Origin: Cherax quadricarinatus
Taxonomy: Eukaryota > Arthropoda > Malacostraca > Decapoda > Parastacidae
NCBI RefSeq assembly: GCF_038502225.1
Contig: NW_027195260.1
Location: 1-64,000 of the forward strand
Length of the DNA: 64,000 bases
Direction: 5' to 3'
In this document: piece after piece, positions 51,741 through 63,569 of the stretch
Numbering within the stretch: position 1 is the first letter of the stretch
Layout of the letters: every line of letters begins with the position of its first letter
Made by a program: the position numbers and the translations under genes
The notes under the pieces: generated by a model
Database searches by the model: none
What the model saw: only the letters and a program-made list of their open reading frames with translations
Told to the model about the DNA's origin: nothing

Positions 51741-52430
51741 TCTAGTCTGTCAACTGAGTACAAGAAACCGCCCATTTACTTATTTCAACTACCCAATAAA
51801 GTGGTCAGAAATTTGCAATTTGGCCAATTTCACACAAATTTCAACAGATGCCAATTTCGAAATAGTGTCCAGAATAAATAATGCAGACATTCCTGGCACT
51901 AAAATAACATTTTCTCTGTTCATTAGTCACGGCTTATATTACTCTTGCTTGCCATTTGGAATTTTTATTCACAAAAAAATGGAAGATTTACTGTTATGCA
52001 GACTGCTGCATTATTGTAATAATTGTATAAATAATGTCAATCCATTCTTGACTCCGTACTGGAATTTGGACTGACAGGTGGACAGGTATTGTTTACTCTT
52101 GAGCTTCGCTAAAGAATAGAACATTTTCGGTACTGTGAGCGCAATTTCAAGGTACTTTTCTTCATGAAAGCAATCAAAATCATATCTATTTCTGTAATAT
52201 ATCTTTCATTCTATCAAATTAAACCGAAAAAATGAGAATATAACCACAACAACCATACAAAAATATACCGCTAAGCGGCCGCTAATGGCTGAGAAGTGAA
52301 CTCCGCTATTTATGGTCTGATTTCTTTCATTTTTGGTGTACGTGAAGAAGTATCTTTCCATCATACATTGTCCGTGTTTGAATAAGATAACCCAATAAAC
52401 AACTGAGAAAATAATAATAATAATATAATA
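51741..52430. repeat. Relative of the piggyBac MITE, long interior segment
   Basis: Matches MITE positions 33180-33490 (AATAAAGTGGTCAGAAATTT, CATTCCTGGCACTAAA, TTCTCTGTTCATTAGTCA) and then 33570-33760. It is closer in layout to the whole MITE interior than the 51240 copy. Confidence 0.65.
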
Positions 52431-52495
52431 ATAATAATAATAATAATAACACACACACACACACAATAATAATAATAATAATACCTTTATTTACC
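52415..52495. repeat. (TAA)n and (AC)n microsatellites
   Basis: AATAATAATAATAATAAC, then ACACACACACACACA, then AATAATAATAATAATA. Probably the tail of the LINE-like 3' end that follows. Confidence 0.85.
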
Positions 52496-52750
52496 AGTTA
52501 ATTTACATGCACAAGGTATACAGGGCTTAGCTGGACATCAAAGTGACATACTACTGTGCATAGAAAGTCACATATAGTAGTATTTTCTTTAAGAAAAATC
52601 AGGTCATGTCCCAGGATAACACCCCACACTAGTTTCATCACCCAGGTACCTGGCTTACAGATGTGGTAAACATAGACAGTCAGGTGTGCAAGAAACACAC
52701 CCACTGTTTCACTCCTCTGGCTGGGAATCTAATGTTTATTAAAATCATAT
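52496..52750 (-). repeat. LINE-like 3' UTR fragment
   Basis: TTTATTTACCAGTTAATTTA at a microsatellite edge, with an ATTT-rich start, like the antisense 3' ends of LINEs B and F. No coding sequence. Family uncertain. Confidence 0.35.
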
Positions 52751-52754
52751 GCAA

Positions 52755-52870
52755 GCTGCACTTGAAGCCAGGTACTAGGGAAATGCTTTCACGTTAGTTT
52801 TTTTGGTTATCCTATGGCTCCCTACACATACAAGCTGTTGTAAAAGATAATCTATAGAGAGAAAATAACT
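52755..52870. repeat. Repeat L, copy 2
   Basis: AAGCCAGGTACTAGGGAAAT, GGTTATCCTATGGCTCCCTA and AAAGATAATCTATAGA match copy 1 in order. Confidence 0.6.
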
Positions 52871-53504
52871 TTTTGTTTCATGTTTATGGTATATACCAAA
52901 GTGTATATCATAAAGTTAGCCCTAGCTATACTCCTCTGTTTTCTAAAATGCTTCACCACATGTTATAGAGAATGGTATTTGTTTACCATATCCTCTTCAT
53001 AATTTCCTGTTTAACTGCTCGGTAAAATATACAAAATATTATCTATTCTGGAGTATTTGAACATACTATGCATGAGTATTGTTTTTAAAGCAAACATGAT
53101 CAATTGGCAGATAGGCAAAATAAGCTTTCTTCGTGAGTGCTGGATATTAGTTGCATCAATAAGTACAGCTCCTGCTTCATGAGACTGAGCTTCATGGCAA
53201 CTCTGACAGGTTTCAGTCAAATTTTTATGTTAATGATAATGTACTGTAGGTGCTTTACATAGCTTTAGGTAAAGCATTTTTTATTCACTGGAACCATGGT
53301 TAGGTTAAAAGTAAGTGTTATGTTTAAACAATAAACGGAGACAAAAGAAATTGGGAATAACTTATGTAGCAGAAAAGCAAAACTAAACAGTATCAGTAGG
53401 TTATGTGTGTGTATAATTCCTGGAAATTTGAACTATGCTTAACAAAACTAGTGTACTATCAACTGAAAGAACCCAATAATATCAAGGATTTGTGAGGAGG
53501 ACTG

Positions 53505-53640
53505 TACTCTATTAATAAACCCCTTTCTATACAAAGTTTTAATCAGCAATTCTCCCATTATCATTTCTCTTACACCTGGCACCTCAAACAAACTTGGCTC
53601 ACATTGGCTCACTGTGGTAGGTCCCCACCACATCATTTAC
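53505..53640 (-). pseudogene. RTE-type LINE: endonuclease fragment beyond Tigger 2
   Basis: The minus strand reads CEPSLFEVPGVREMIMGELL, then IKTLYRKGFINRV up to the TA at 53506. The pattern VPG-x-x-E...GELL...(K/R)-GF-(I/L) corresponds to the part of the RTE endonuclease that precedes the NTYxFKEKEDKHIRYD segment found at 51141. The two are therefore one domain split by the transposon. Upstream of 53640 I cannot follow it. Confidence 0.6.
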
Positions 53641-54284
53641 TTATTTGAAAGGCTCATGTTAAGCCTGGCTAACATCCTCCTTAAAATATCTTCTCTCTCA
53701 CATCTTCTTCTCCAGTGTATACACGCCCCACACATGACCCACTTTCGCATTTGACTCTTATTTAACTAGATAATCCTTGACTTTACACATCAGCTATAAA
53801 ACATTAATTATGAATATACACTAGCATGCCTGTGCATTTAGGGAAACTAATGTTACCAATTTTTATTATATATTATCACATGTTAGAGCAGTACATTTTG
53901 GATTATTCATTATTGCATATTGATGCTGAAAGCCAGATAACTGAAGTGATTAACACTAATTAGATTACACAGAGGTGTGGCAAAAACATACAACTAATGC
54001 TACAGTTAATAAATTTAAAAATGGGAACAATTTATCTTGCATGATACACTGTTTCCTATTAAAGCTCGATATGTCTGAGTATTTCAGGCAAACTTAGGCT
54101 AATCTAAGATTTAATTAGGCAGCAACTATATTAGGAATTTTATGTTTACTAATACTAGTGGAGTGTAAGTGTAAAATAGGGAGAATTGCAGATATTGAGA
54201 GAGTAAGTCTATTTTACTTGGATGTGTCATGATACAAAAAAAGAGAACAGGTGGTCTTTTCACATAGCTGATGATGGAGGTACA
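53641..54284. other. No recognised feature
   Basis: AT-rich, no gene. 53641-53760 might be further RTE endonuclease, too decayed to call. Confidence 0.3.
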
Positions 54285-55480
54285 GTCAGGTTAATATTAG
54301 AATTTACATCTCTGTAAATGTAGCTTGCACAGTAGTAGGTGTGAATGCTTGTACAGAGTTTAGGCCTTGAAGAGGTGTATGTGTTGTCTAGCATTAGATT
54401 GTGTGATAATTCTTACTGGTGCTGTTTGTTGGGCTGTTATTGACTTGTTGTGGTTTCTACTCTTGATCCCCAGCACATATAACATAGGTGAGGTGATAGA
54501 TAAGTGCAAACAGTTTCAGTGAGTAGGCTGATTGTGGTACACTAATGTATCTTTGAAAGGATCCCAACTGTTTTGGATATTTTGTTATGCGTTGGATATT
54601 GGTGCTGAATTTCCAGGGTCACAACATGCGCAGGCCTGTAAACCTTTGTTCCTGCTATGTTCAGTTATCACCCACTCTGGGCCCAAACATAATGTACAAG
54701 GCTCTACAGTATTATGTAAGCTTATTAGCAGTCATCCTGGTTTATATTAATGTTCTTCATTAACAATAGTGCTAAGTGAGTGCAAAATTAGGTGGGAGAT
54801 GGCATAAATCGCATTGTCAGTGAAGAGATATGTTGTTAAGACACTTGAAAGATTGTTGATGTATAAAAGGAAAAGGGGGCTAAGAATGCGACCCTGTGGT
54901 ACAATTGAAGTGTCCAGGGTTCTTTGTTGAGGAGGCAGTCCTTGACAGAGACGTCTCATATTGCTTTCTGTTAGAAGGTAGACTCTGATAAAATGCAAGG
55001 CGTGCTGGCCTTCATACAGTAATGATCAAACTCGAGGAGTGGGATGTTGTCTACTGTATTAAAGATTTCTATACATAAAGAGTCAACTGGTACTCATTTT
55101 TTCCAGCGCGTATGGTCTCATACACACTGCTGGTGCCACTGTTTTTGTTTCTCCCTCTCAAGCCAACTGCTGGATTTAGGTTTGTGATGTTACTAAGGAA
55201 AATAAACTTTTGCGGTAAGGAGTTTTCAAAGATTTTGGAAGGTACTGGCAAAAGTTTGATATTGGCTTCAATTGTTTACATTCGTTGATCAACCACCTTT
55301 ATAGTATTAAAGCATCCTGTTACTGAATGATGCTGGGAAAGTGTTGATTTATGACGGTTAAGAGTAATACAAATGGTGGGTGAAAGGACAGGATACGGTT
55401 CATGTAAAGTGGTAAACAGCATGGACCTCAAGCGTGAATCCGCTTCCAGAGAGTGTGACTATTATCTAAATTGACGCATT
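54285..55480 (-). pseudogene. LINE B/F-like RT, copy 4 (very old)
   Basis: Collinear with LINE B copy 2 from about 17500 to 18700. The frame 54998-54747 reads QQRTLDTSIVPQGRILSPLF, LLYINNLSSVL and LFTDNAIYAISHL: V-P-Q-G is kept but F-A-D-D has become F-T-D-N. The lower part (54290-54560) retains GCACAGTAGTAGGTGTGAAT and TGTTGGGCTGTTATTG. Many deletions. It is an ancient copy, older than B copies 1 and 2. Confidence 0.75.
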
Positions 55481-56099
55481 TGCAAGTCCATTTTCCTATA
55501 AGAGCTAATAAATCCAGCTAATTGATTATAGATATCCAGTACTGTCAACTTTTTTACCTTAAGATAGATTTATATCTTATCTCTTAACATTCAACATGAT
55601 AGCTACTCTTATTAAAGGCTGTTAAGATGAAATGAAAGACAGAGGGAGGGAGAGGAAGAGAGGTTATTTGGAAGGGGAATTCCTCCCATAAGGACCTCCC
55701 AGGTCACTTTAGGCCACTTCCCACACTTCCCAGCAACCTCTCTCAGCTTCCACGGTGCTAGCACAGTTACGACCAAGGTTATTGATGTACTAAGAACGCC
55801 TGGAATTCTCTAGTAAAGCTTTCAAATTCAGTGCTATAAGCTGGTAGGCCTACACATACAGAAAGAATGGGTCTATGTGGTCAGTGTGCACAGTATATGT
55901 AATCCTGCAGCACACAGTGCATAACAGAAAAAAAGCTACGACTATGTTTTGGTTTAAAACAGTTGGGAATTTTCTGCATTCTCAGATGGTATTGCAGGTC
56001 AGGTTTTAGTTTTCTGGTCTCTCATTTATAATGGTATATATTACAGAAATGAGATGATTTGATTATTTCACAATTAAAGTACTCTTAAATTGAGTTTCA
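55481..56099. other. No recognised feature
   Basis: No gene or shared repeat seen. Confidence 0.3.
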
Positions 56100-56740
56100 A
56101 AGTAGTAGAAATGTTCGATTTACCAATTTAAAAAGTAAACAAATTCATGCCAAGTGTCCAGTACAATATCAAACGGTGAGTCTAATATTCCTTCACATGC
56201 ACTGGATATTATTTATATAATTTCCTACACCATTTCTACACACCAATGCAGTAGTTTGCACGTAAAGCCATTTTTTGTGAGAATAAAATTCAGTGTGAAA
56301 GGAAACAGATGAAGAGGCTCAGACGTGATAATGAATAAAAGAAATGTTGTTTTAGGTGCCAGGAATGTCTTCTGGTTTATTCGATCCTTCATGGAATTGG
56401 CATCTTCTGAAATTATTTGAAACGCAAAATTATAATTTCACTCATTTCACAGATACTGAAATCGGTAATGGTGGTTAAGCCTCTTTTACTCATTCCATAA
56501 TATCAAATGGAGCCTCTAACGAAATAGATATGATTTTTGTCGCATAGTACACTGAATTTGGCTGAAAATAGGCTCGTGCATGGAATCAACATATGTGAAA
56601 TATCGCCGAGACCACAATTCTAGAGAGATAACCCATAAGTTTTCCTCCATCAAATTTTCATACTTGAAGTTTACTATGATCGTGAAAAGATTGTCATCAT
56701 TTAGCAATTGTTTTTTTTTCGAAAATTTTTCACCTTGAGA
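56100..56740 (-). repeat. Relative of the piggyBac MITE, inverted
   Basis: In reverse orientation compared with 32902-33976: GAAATGTTGTTTTAGGTGCC and AGGAATGTCTTC mirror the MITE segment around 33335-33370. No terminal repeats. It lies back to back with the copy at 56748. Confidence 0.5.
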
Positions 56741-56747
56741 ATGATCA

Positions 56748-57808
56748 CCCTCAGGTCCAAGGCCCAAATCTGAGTCACACTAGTGTCCAAGATATTTCAA
56801 AAAAAAAATTGTTATTTTTCATGAAATCGTAGAGAACCTTTTTGTGAAGGTAATAAAACAAAAAGTATGAAAATTGGTGGAAAATTGACTAAATTATATT
56901 CTCGCTGTAATTTTGGATGTGTCAAAGATATTATCAATCAATAATACCACTCATCTACCTAGGCTAATATATTGTCTAATCAACAAATTTGTTATTTCAC
57001 TATAGTATTACTTATTCATCGATTATACAAGAAATTTGCAAGAATAACTGTTTAAATTTACAAAATAAAAGTGGATAAACAAAGACTTGGCCAATTTAAT
57101 ACAAAGTTCAAAATATTCCACTGTAATAGGTCCATAATGAATAATGTAGGCATTCTGGTAATTAAACTCAACATTTCTCTGTTCATTAGTTGCTTTGAGG
57201 TTTACAAATAAAATCCATTTTGATTTTTGGTCTGGCTATACTCTCGAATTTCTTACTTGTTAATCAAAAGCACAAAGAGATTCATTATGCAATAACTATT
57301 GCAATAATTAAAATAAACACATCATCACATTTGTAATTTGCTATTAATCACGATGCAATAGACATGTGATGAATGTTTGCTTCACTTGAATATCGCAAAA
57401 ATTCTCTTAACATTTCGCCATTTCTTGAGCTCAGTTTCTGTCATTTCCAATGCTAAACCAACGCAATCATCTTTATTTCTGCAATATGTTCTATTCTATC
57501 AAATGAGACCAAGAAATCGCAGCCACAACTAGAAAAATATACCAAGTAATACTAAAATAAGGTTTTAATCAAAAATCGCCGATTTCTATTTTTTTCTCTC
57601 TGTTATGTACAGTGTGCTGCAGGGATCTGTGCCATGGTGCACATACCACATAGAGGTGGTTTCCATGCATTCAGGCCCAAATGTACCACTTTCACAGTTT
57701 ATCATGAGCTGAGTTCTCATGGCGACCCACGGCTTGGACCCTGAACGAAAGTCAGATCGATGGACGGACTCCGAAAGGCTAAGAGAGGGCCTCTGACCCT
57801 GAAAAGGG
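56748..57808. mobile_element. piggyBac-type MITE, copy 2 (decayed)
   Basis: Begins CCCTCAGGTCCAAGGCCCAA and CTGAGTCACACTAGTGTCCA, and follows the whole MITE at 32902-33976 with many small deletions. The right side has GGCTTGGACCCTGAACGAAA, GGACGGACTCCGAAAGG (ending near 57778) and a further CCCTGAAAAGGGCTAA to about 57812, so the right end is partly duplicated. No clean TTAA pair is left. Confidence 0.75.
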
Positions 57809-57974
57809 CTAAATATAGATTTCACACAGTGCATCGCCAACAAACAGCACTACTAAAATGTATGTCGAACATTTAACATCACACCCACCTTTGTCGAAGA
57901 CTCTTGTTGGTGTATGAAGCAGACAGGGCAGAGGAGTGGGAGGCGAACTGCATGCTGAGAATACACACTAACAC
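57809..57974. other. No recognised feature
   Basis: Short unassigned spacer. Confidence 0.3.
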
Positions 57975-58080
57975 AACACCATAGCTATTTATCTATCACA
58001 ATTCAACTAATAATGCCATAATAATCAATATTAACAACAGAAACACATGAAACATAATTTCTAGAAATGAATAAATAGTC
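57975..58080. repeat. Repeat M, copy 3
   Basis: CATAGCTATTTATCTATCAC, AATTCAACTAATAATG and AACAGAAACACATGAAACAT, in the block order of copies 1 and 2. Confidence 0.55.
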
Positions 58081-58089
58081 CAAAAAATT

Positions 58090-58926
58090 TCAAGACCATA
58101 GGTATAGGGCATGACTATCGAAGATATTTGCACTATGTTCCACAGTCAGCCCTCCTGGTCTCTACCATCTACTCCCATACCTCATCTCACCCATGGAATT
58201 TGTGCATGGGGCTCAACAACAATAAACCATCTCAGACCATTAATTACCCAACAAAAGGCTTAGCGAATAACAAATTCCACTCGCAGCACACTCCACCAAT
58301 ATTCAAAATCCTAAACCTACCACCATTCAAAACATCCATACTTACATTGCACCTACTACATTCATAGAATACCAATTTGATATAAACTCCTCCCCTCAAA
58401 CGTTTCCTTACTAACCTCAACAGGAGCACACAACCATAACACAAGGCACAGATTACTCTTGATGCCCTCAAGTCCATCTACGCGAAACTTCAATGCACAT
58501 AAAAGTGTCAAAACGAACACATTTGTAATATTATAAAAGAAAACACTGTCTGTTTATGAACCAAGCCCTTCTCTCAGCAAAATCACTTACTCCCACAACT
58601 AAATAAAAATAAATAATTGTATCTCATAAAATGCTCCAACTCCAGACCCAATCAAACTTTATTTTTAATTATAATGTCAACAGAATATTCAACTACTGGA
58701 TGCTCAGCAACTACAATCAGACCATAGTTGACCTGCCTTATACCTATTTAAATAAACATCTGCTTCATACAATGTATTTACTACCTGAATATATCATTGC
58801 TTAGTTAATCTTAAGTTAATTTTAAGCCTGTTTATAATGCTCACAAAGGCTTGGTACACAACTGTAATAACTTTGAATCTCACTGTATCATGTTCAAAAT
58901 TAATAAATAAAATAAACAATAAATTA
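58090..58926 (+). pseudogene. LINE F-like 3' fragment, plus strand
   Basis: The frame 58128-58367 has YVPQSALL and a C-terminal FHSQHTPPIFKILNLPP, matching YVPQSALLALYHS and HTPPIFNTLNLLTIQ of LINE F. Between them the frame is shifted (CATGGGGCTCAACAACAATA is the W-G-S-T-T part). It ends at 58893-58926 with AATAAATAAAATAAACAATA, the F-type AAAT tail. Confidence 0.75.
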
Positions 58927-59084
58927 TGAATGTCATACAAGTAAGCAGTTGTAAGGAGCTGGGGCAGGCTACCTGAGCATAGTTTTCATAGTGAGCAGCA
59001 GTCGGTGCGGTGGTGTTTCTGTAGCACTATATAACTCAAATAAATATTGATGAGGCAGAAGAATTGTTGAATCACTGAAGAATA
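58927..59084. other. No recognised feature
   Basis: Unassigned spacer. Confidence 0.3.
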
Positions 59085-59275
59085 TAACCTCTACCACCCT
59101 ATCACAACCACTAACACCATCACTGCCACCTCCTCTACCATCATCATGTGCAACCACCACTAACATCACTACCACCCTCTACCATCAGTCAACCACTACC
59201 ACCATCACTAACACCCTCTAACATCATCACTAGCACCTCTACCACTATCACACTGCTACCACTGCCACCACCACT
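59085..59275 (+). repeat. Imperfect (ACC/ATC)n microsatellite
   Basis: ACCACTAACACCATCACTGC-type sequence, three-base periodicity, threonine- and serine-rich if translated. Not a gene. Confidence 0.8.
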
Positions 59276-59609
59276 CTCTGTATTTTTCTGCAAACTTTTC
59301 TTAAATTGTGTTTCTCTCATTCTTACCAAAGGGCCAGTACTAGAAGCTTTGGAGCCAATAGTGATTTATTTAGTGTCAGGTACTAAAACGAGGAATGTTA
59401 TGAAATGTATTGTATGAACTTGTGGATCATCACACCAATGATAAACAATGACACACTGGCTGGGAATGGAGTGTGAGTTAGGCTCAGGCTGTGTGTGTAC
59501 GCAGTCCTGTGATGAACGACTATTTGTGAGTCAATGTTTGATGAAAAAGTTGCGATCAAAAATTATGATTCTTGAGCCTTAATAAATGAGGGGTCCACTG
59601 TAGTCACAG
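59276..59609. other. No recognised feature
   Basis: No gene. 59550-59600 (GATTCTTGAGCCTTAATAAA and GGGGTCCACTGTAGTCA) resembles the end of a Tigger-type element, but no partner end is seen. Confidence 0.35.
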
Positions 59610-59960
59610 CCTGATTTATTTTTAGAGTTTATTATCATGGTAATCCTCAGTGGGCTCTGTTGTAAGACAGAGGGGATGTTATTGTTTCCATCTAGATAAC
59701 TACAGTCGGGTATTCCTCTGCACTGAATTTTTACTTGGTAAGATTTGGATCCATGGTTGAGAAGTCAGTTTAATCGTGTTAGCTGTATCAATAAGCTGGA
59801 ACTTCAGTGTCCATTTTCCATGCCCAGGATCTGAGAGAATGCTTTCCAGGTCTTTTTATGTCTCTCGCTTCTCTATGAATCTATTAGAATAGTATAGTTG
59901 CTAGAATTTCTGGATTAATTTGGTGTGAGGACTGATGTATAGTGTTTCCATAAAGAAGAT
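59610..59960 (-). pseudogene. LINE B-like fragment, copy 5
   Basis: Follows 11465-11826 of copy 1 in order: CAGTGGGCTCTGTTGTAAGA, CATCTAGATAACTACAGTCG, TGTTAGCTGTATCAATAA, CAGGATCTGAGAGAATGCTT and AGAATAGTATAGTTGCTAGA. It is decayed to the same degree as copy 4 and could be its displaced upstream part. Confidence 0.65.
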
Positions 59961-60231
59961 AACCCTTACTGCTTACTCCCTGTTGTAGAATAAAAATAAA
60001 TTATAAATATGAGATGGTAGTCAGACAACTTAGGCGTGAGTGATGGCAAAAATAGTAGTTTTCTAGTCCAACATATAAGAGAAAATGCAGCACCAATCGA
60101 ATTATAGAAAATTATTCTCTTTTTGTATGCCTTCACCAGAGCCATTTCTTTCTAAAAATGGTGAAAGGCATGTGAGAATGGGAGTGTTCTTTATTTATTC
60201 CCATCAGATCAATGGTAGACACCCTGTGTAT

Positions 60232-60885
<654 letters not shown>

Positions 60886-61949
60886 GTGAAGGCTTACATC
60901 GGCCCCAGAAGATCCTTATGCTAGTTTTACTCACACATATTCTCCCAGCCTCTTCAGGGTCTCCAGCCTTACTCAGTACGCCTTACGCGCCCTGGTGATG
61001 TACTAGTATGTGTAAATTCTAGCTCCTTCACCATAATACTGGTAATAGTGGAGGAAAACCTCCAGATTTACCTCAGCCTTCCACCTCTGGCAGTGTAGGC
61101 TGCCTCAGAGTTCATGTTCAGTTAACAGAATCAGAGGAAACTAATATTTTCCCCAAATCCCAGACTTAGATGTGAGTATTGTGAGGAGGTTACAGCGAAT
61201 AAGTGAACCACAAGTTTCCTGGAAACACTTCCAGAGTGACATAATGAAGTGGAATATTCCTCCAGTGAAGCGCCAGCATAATGACCATATATGCGCTCTG
61301 GTGGTGTGCCATGGTGCTATTCCAAGGAAGGAGTATATCTCAGAGCACATCCCATGGCTGCAATAACAGAACAGATAGTAAAAATGAAGATGACATGATG
61401 AAATGTGCATGGTGGTGGTAGTGGTGAGGCCGGGCCATGGAGGCACCAGCAGTGGGCTGATGCTGCCAACAACCCATGCACTGGCTCTCGCTGATCTTGC
61501 AACAAAAGGCCACCATCCCCCACCCCACCACCACACCAGCCTTCCACAACCACAACCTCCACAATCACAACTTCCACAAAACTGGCAAAGTCTGCAACCA
61601 CCTGTCAATATCTGCATCCACCAGCAGATCAGTAAGTTGGGATTACAGGAAGCTGGCAATTTTAATTCCCAGTCCCCATCAAAGGTTTGATGAAATTCAA
61701 AGTGGAATGCAACATCTGTACACTCTGGGGAACAATGCCACTGAGTTATCTCTCTTGACGAACCCCTGACAGTATGCCATGGGAAAGCAAACATATACTG
61801 GGAATACATGATAGTCAAACACAATAGTTTACCAAAATCATGTTCACACCAGTGGAGAGAGCACGCGTGGCTGAGATGCATTCTTTCTCTGCCACACAAT
61901 GCTTATGCCACATGTGTATAAGACAGTGTCAAATCATACTGGTCAACAG
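60886..61949. other. No certain gene
   Basis: Contains overlapping short frames on both strands of low complexity (CCACAACCACAACC block at about 61500-61570). Part of it may belong to the N-terminal half of the piggyBac transposase that follows, but I see no motif for it. Confidence 0.35.
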
Positions 61950-63075
61950 ACCATCTGATTGCAACCCCAGGATCTGGTGATATAATGCGGTGTGGAATTG
62001 ATTTCAGCATTATTGAGCCACTTCCAGACAAAACCAGTCTGACAGAAAACGACAGGTTATATAAGATTAGAATGTAAGTCAGTACCTGAAAGAGAAATTA
62101 ATATGTATTTTTATCCTTCAGGTTTGTTATTGATTCTGTTCAAAGAAGACCATTCACAGTATATACCAAGCAAGAGAAAATTGATATAAAAAAAGTTATT
62201 TGTGCTTTTTGACTGCCACAGTGGTCTTGTATTGGATATTATTGTACACTTGAACTCATATATTGTAAAAATACTCAGGAAGTTATTGGGCATCTTCTGG
62301 TGATGTGGTTAGAACAATGATTGAACCATATCTTGGTGGTGCTGCTATATTATATATCATATCCAGGAAGAATGCTTCCTCACTCAGTGATTTTTTGGCG
62401 AAAGGGAACATGACAGAGGTGCACAGTGCAGCAAACCGTAGTTATTAAGTGCCCAGGTTTGACACTGGCACTTGTAGAGGAGGTGCAGGCGCTTGCTGCC
62501 AATGATGTCATGACATACAGGCATGACAAATGAGGTCACACTTTGTCATCAGTTCACCAACGAAATGGCAGACACTGGCAGGCAGCATAGAGAGACCAAT
62601 GAACCCATTCTAAACTGGCAGCTGTGGCTGATTACACCTTCAATATGCGTCAGTGGATGGGCAAATGTGTGACATACAGATTGGGTTTGCTGATTGTGTT
62701 TGCAAAGAGTTATAAGTTGCAACACAAACTCTTTTTCCATCTTTCTGAGCATTTGCTCAATGTTATACAGGTATAAGATGAAGACCAGAAATTAAAACTA
62801 ACTATATGGTAAATTTTGTTTGTCTGTCATCAGACAATAAATGGCATTGCTGGAACAGCACCTGCAGTAGAAAACCGGCCACTTGGGCCTTATCAACAAC
62901 TACCTTCTCGTTCAGTTACTGCTTTCTGCAAGAAAGGTTTCAGAAGAGGTGTTACATCTGTGCACATACAAAGTGCCCACACAACAAACACAGAGACACT
63001 TGAGTTTAGATGTGGTGAGGAGCGTAAAACACCACTGTGCATGACACCATGTTTTCAGTTGACTCTCCCATAGGC
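61950..63075 (+). pseudogene. piggyBac-type transposase (PGBD-like), decayed
   Basis: Plus strand, at least five frame changes or stops. In order: EPLPDKTSLTENDRLYKIR (about 62010-62075) and FVIDSVQRRPFTVYTKQ (62120-62175), the conserved lead-in to the first catalytic Asp. Then SGLVLDI, then SSGDVV and EPYLGG (62290-62345) as in the second catalytic block, and KLFFHLSEHLL (62725-62760). Last comes a C-terminal cysteine-rich finger: CKKGFRRGVTS, FRCGEERKTPLCMTPCFQL (62925-63065). This order and the PLC-x2-PCF end are typical of piggyBac/PGBD4-like proteins. Catalytic Asp residues cannot be confirmed. Probably the family that supplied the transposase for the MITEs here. Confidence 0.75.
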
Positions 63076-63499
63076 TGCAAAGAACTTCTAGAAACCTGTT
63101 CAGTCTGCATATGTGTACATTTAAATATAGAAAAATAGCAATAAAACAACATTTTTATATCGTTTCGCTTTGTGTGTAAAACAAAAGCTTAACTAAATGT
63201 AGTGGCAATGCAAGTTTCTGTGCAGTTATTAGTAGTAAATAAAGAGAAAAATTGCTGTAATAGTGTTTATATTGGTCTCATTGTTAAAAGTTATTTAAAA
63301 ATAAAAAATAATAAAAGTACAAAAAGAAAATAAGAAATACCTTCAGACCGCTGGGTTACAAAGTGTGATGCCAGCATGCCACTATTTTTCAAGTCAACTT
63401 TTGATGCTTCTCCATATCTCTTTAAGTATTGATATAAAATTTTTTAGTTTAGATGAGAAAAAAAATTTTTTCTACAGAAAAATATTTTTTTTTTTTTTT

Positions 63500-63562
63500 T
63501 TGAGAATTTCGACCCTGAGAACGAAGCTGGGGAGAGGGCCGCTGACCCGGAAGGATTAGGAA
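63500..63562. repeat. piggyBac-type right-end fragment
   Basis: TTTCGACCCTGAGAACGAAG and GCTGACCCGGAAGGATTAGG echo the right side of the MITE (TTTGGACCCTGAACGTAAAG, GGACCCTGAAAGGGTTAA at 33928-33980). It follows the decayed transposase by about 430 bases, where the element end is expected. Confidence 0.55.
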
Positions 63563-63569
63563 AAGAAAT

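Larger units (their letters stand above)
51142..53504. mobile_element. Tigger/pogo-like DNA transposon 2, 2363 bp, in the RTE
   Basis: The left end CAGTCCTCCCTCACAAATCC (51142) and the right end (complement, from 53504) CAGTCCTCCTCACAAATCC differ by one base. The similarity continues to ATCATTGGG and ATTATTGGG, about 30 bp in all. TA flanks at 51140-51141 and 53505-53506. The TA target and CAG start fit Tc1/mariner-pogo types. RTE endonuclease coding lies on both sides. No transposase frame inside. The interior is a mosaic of MITE relatives, repeat L, a microsatellite and a LINE-like 3' end. Confidence 0.85.

Noticed and set aside
61141..61899. 252-residue minus frame with tryptophan- and glycine-rich stretch
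   Set aside because: No recognisable domain, low-complexity core, and it overlaps several equally long frames; the neighbouring piggyBac remnants are on the other strand.
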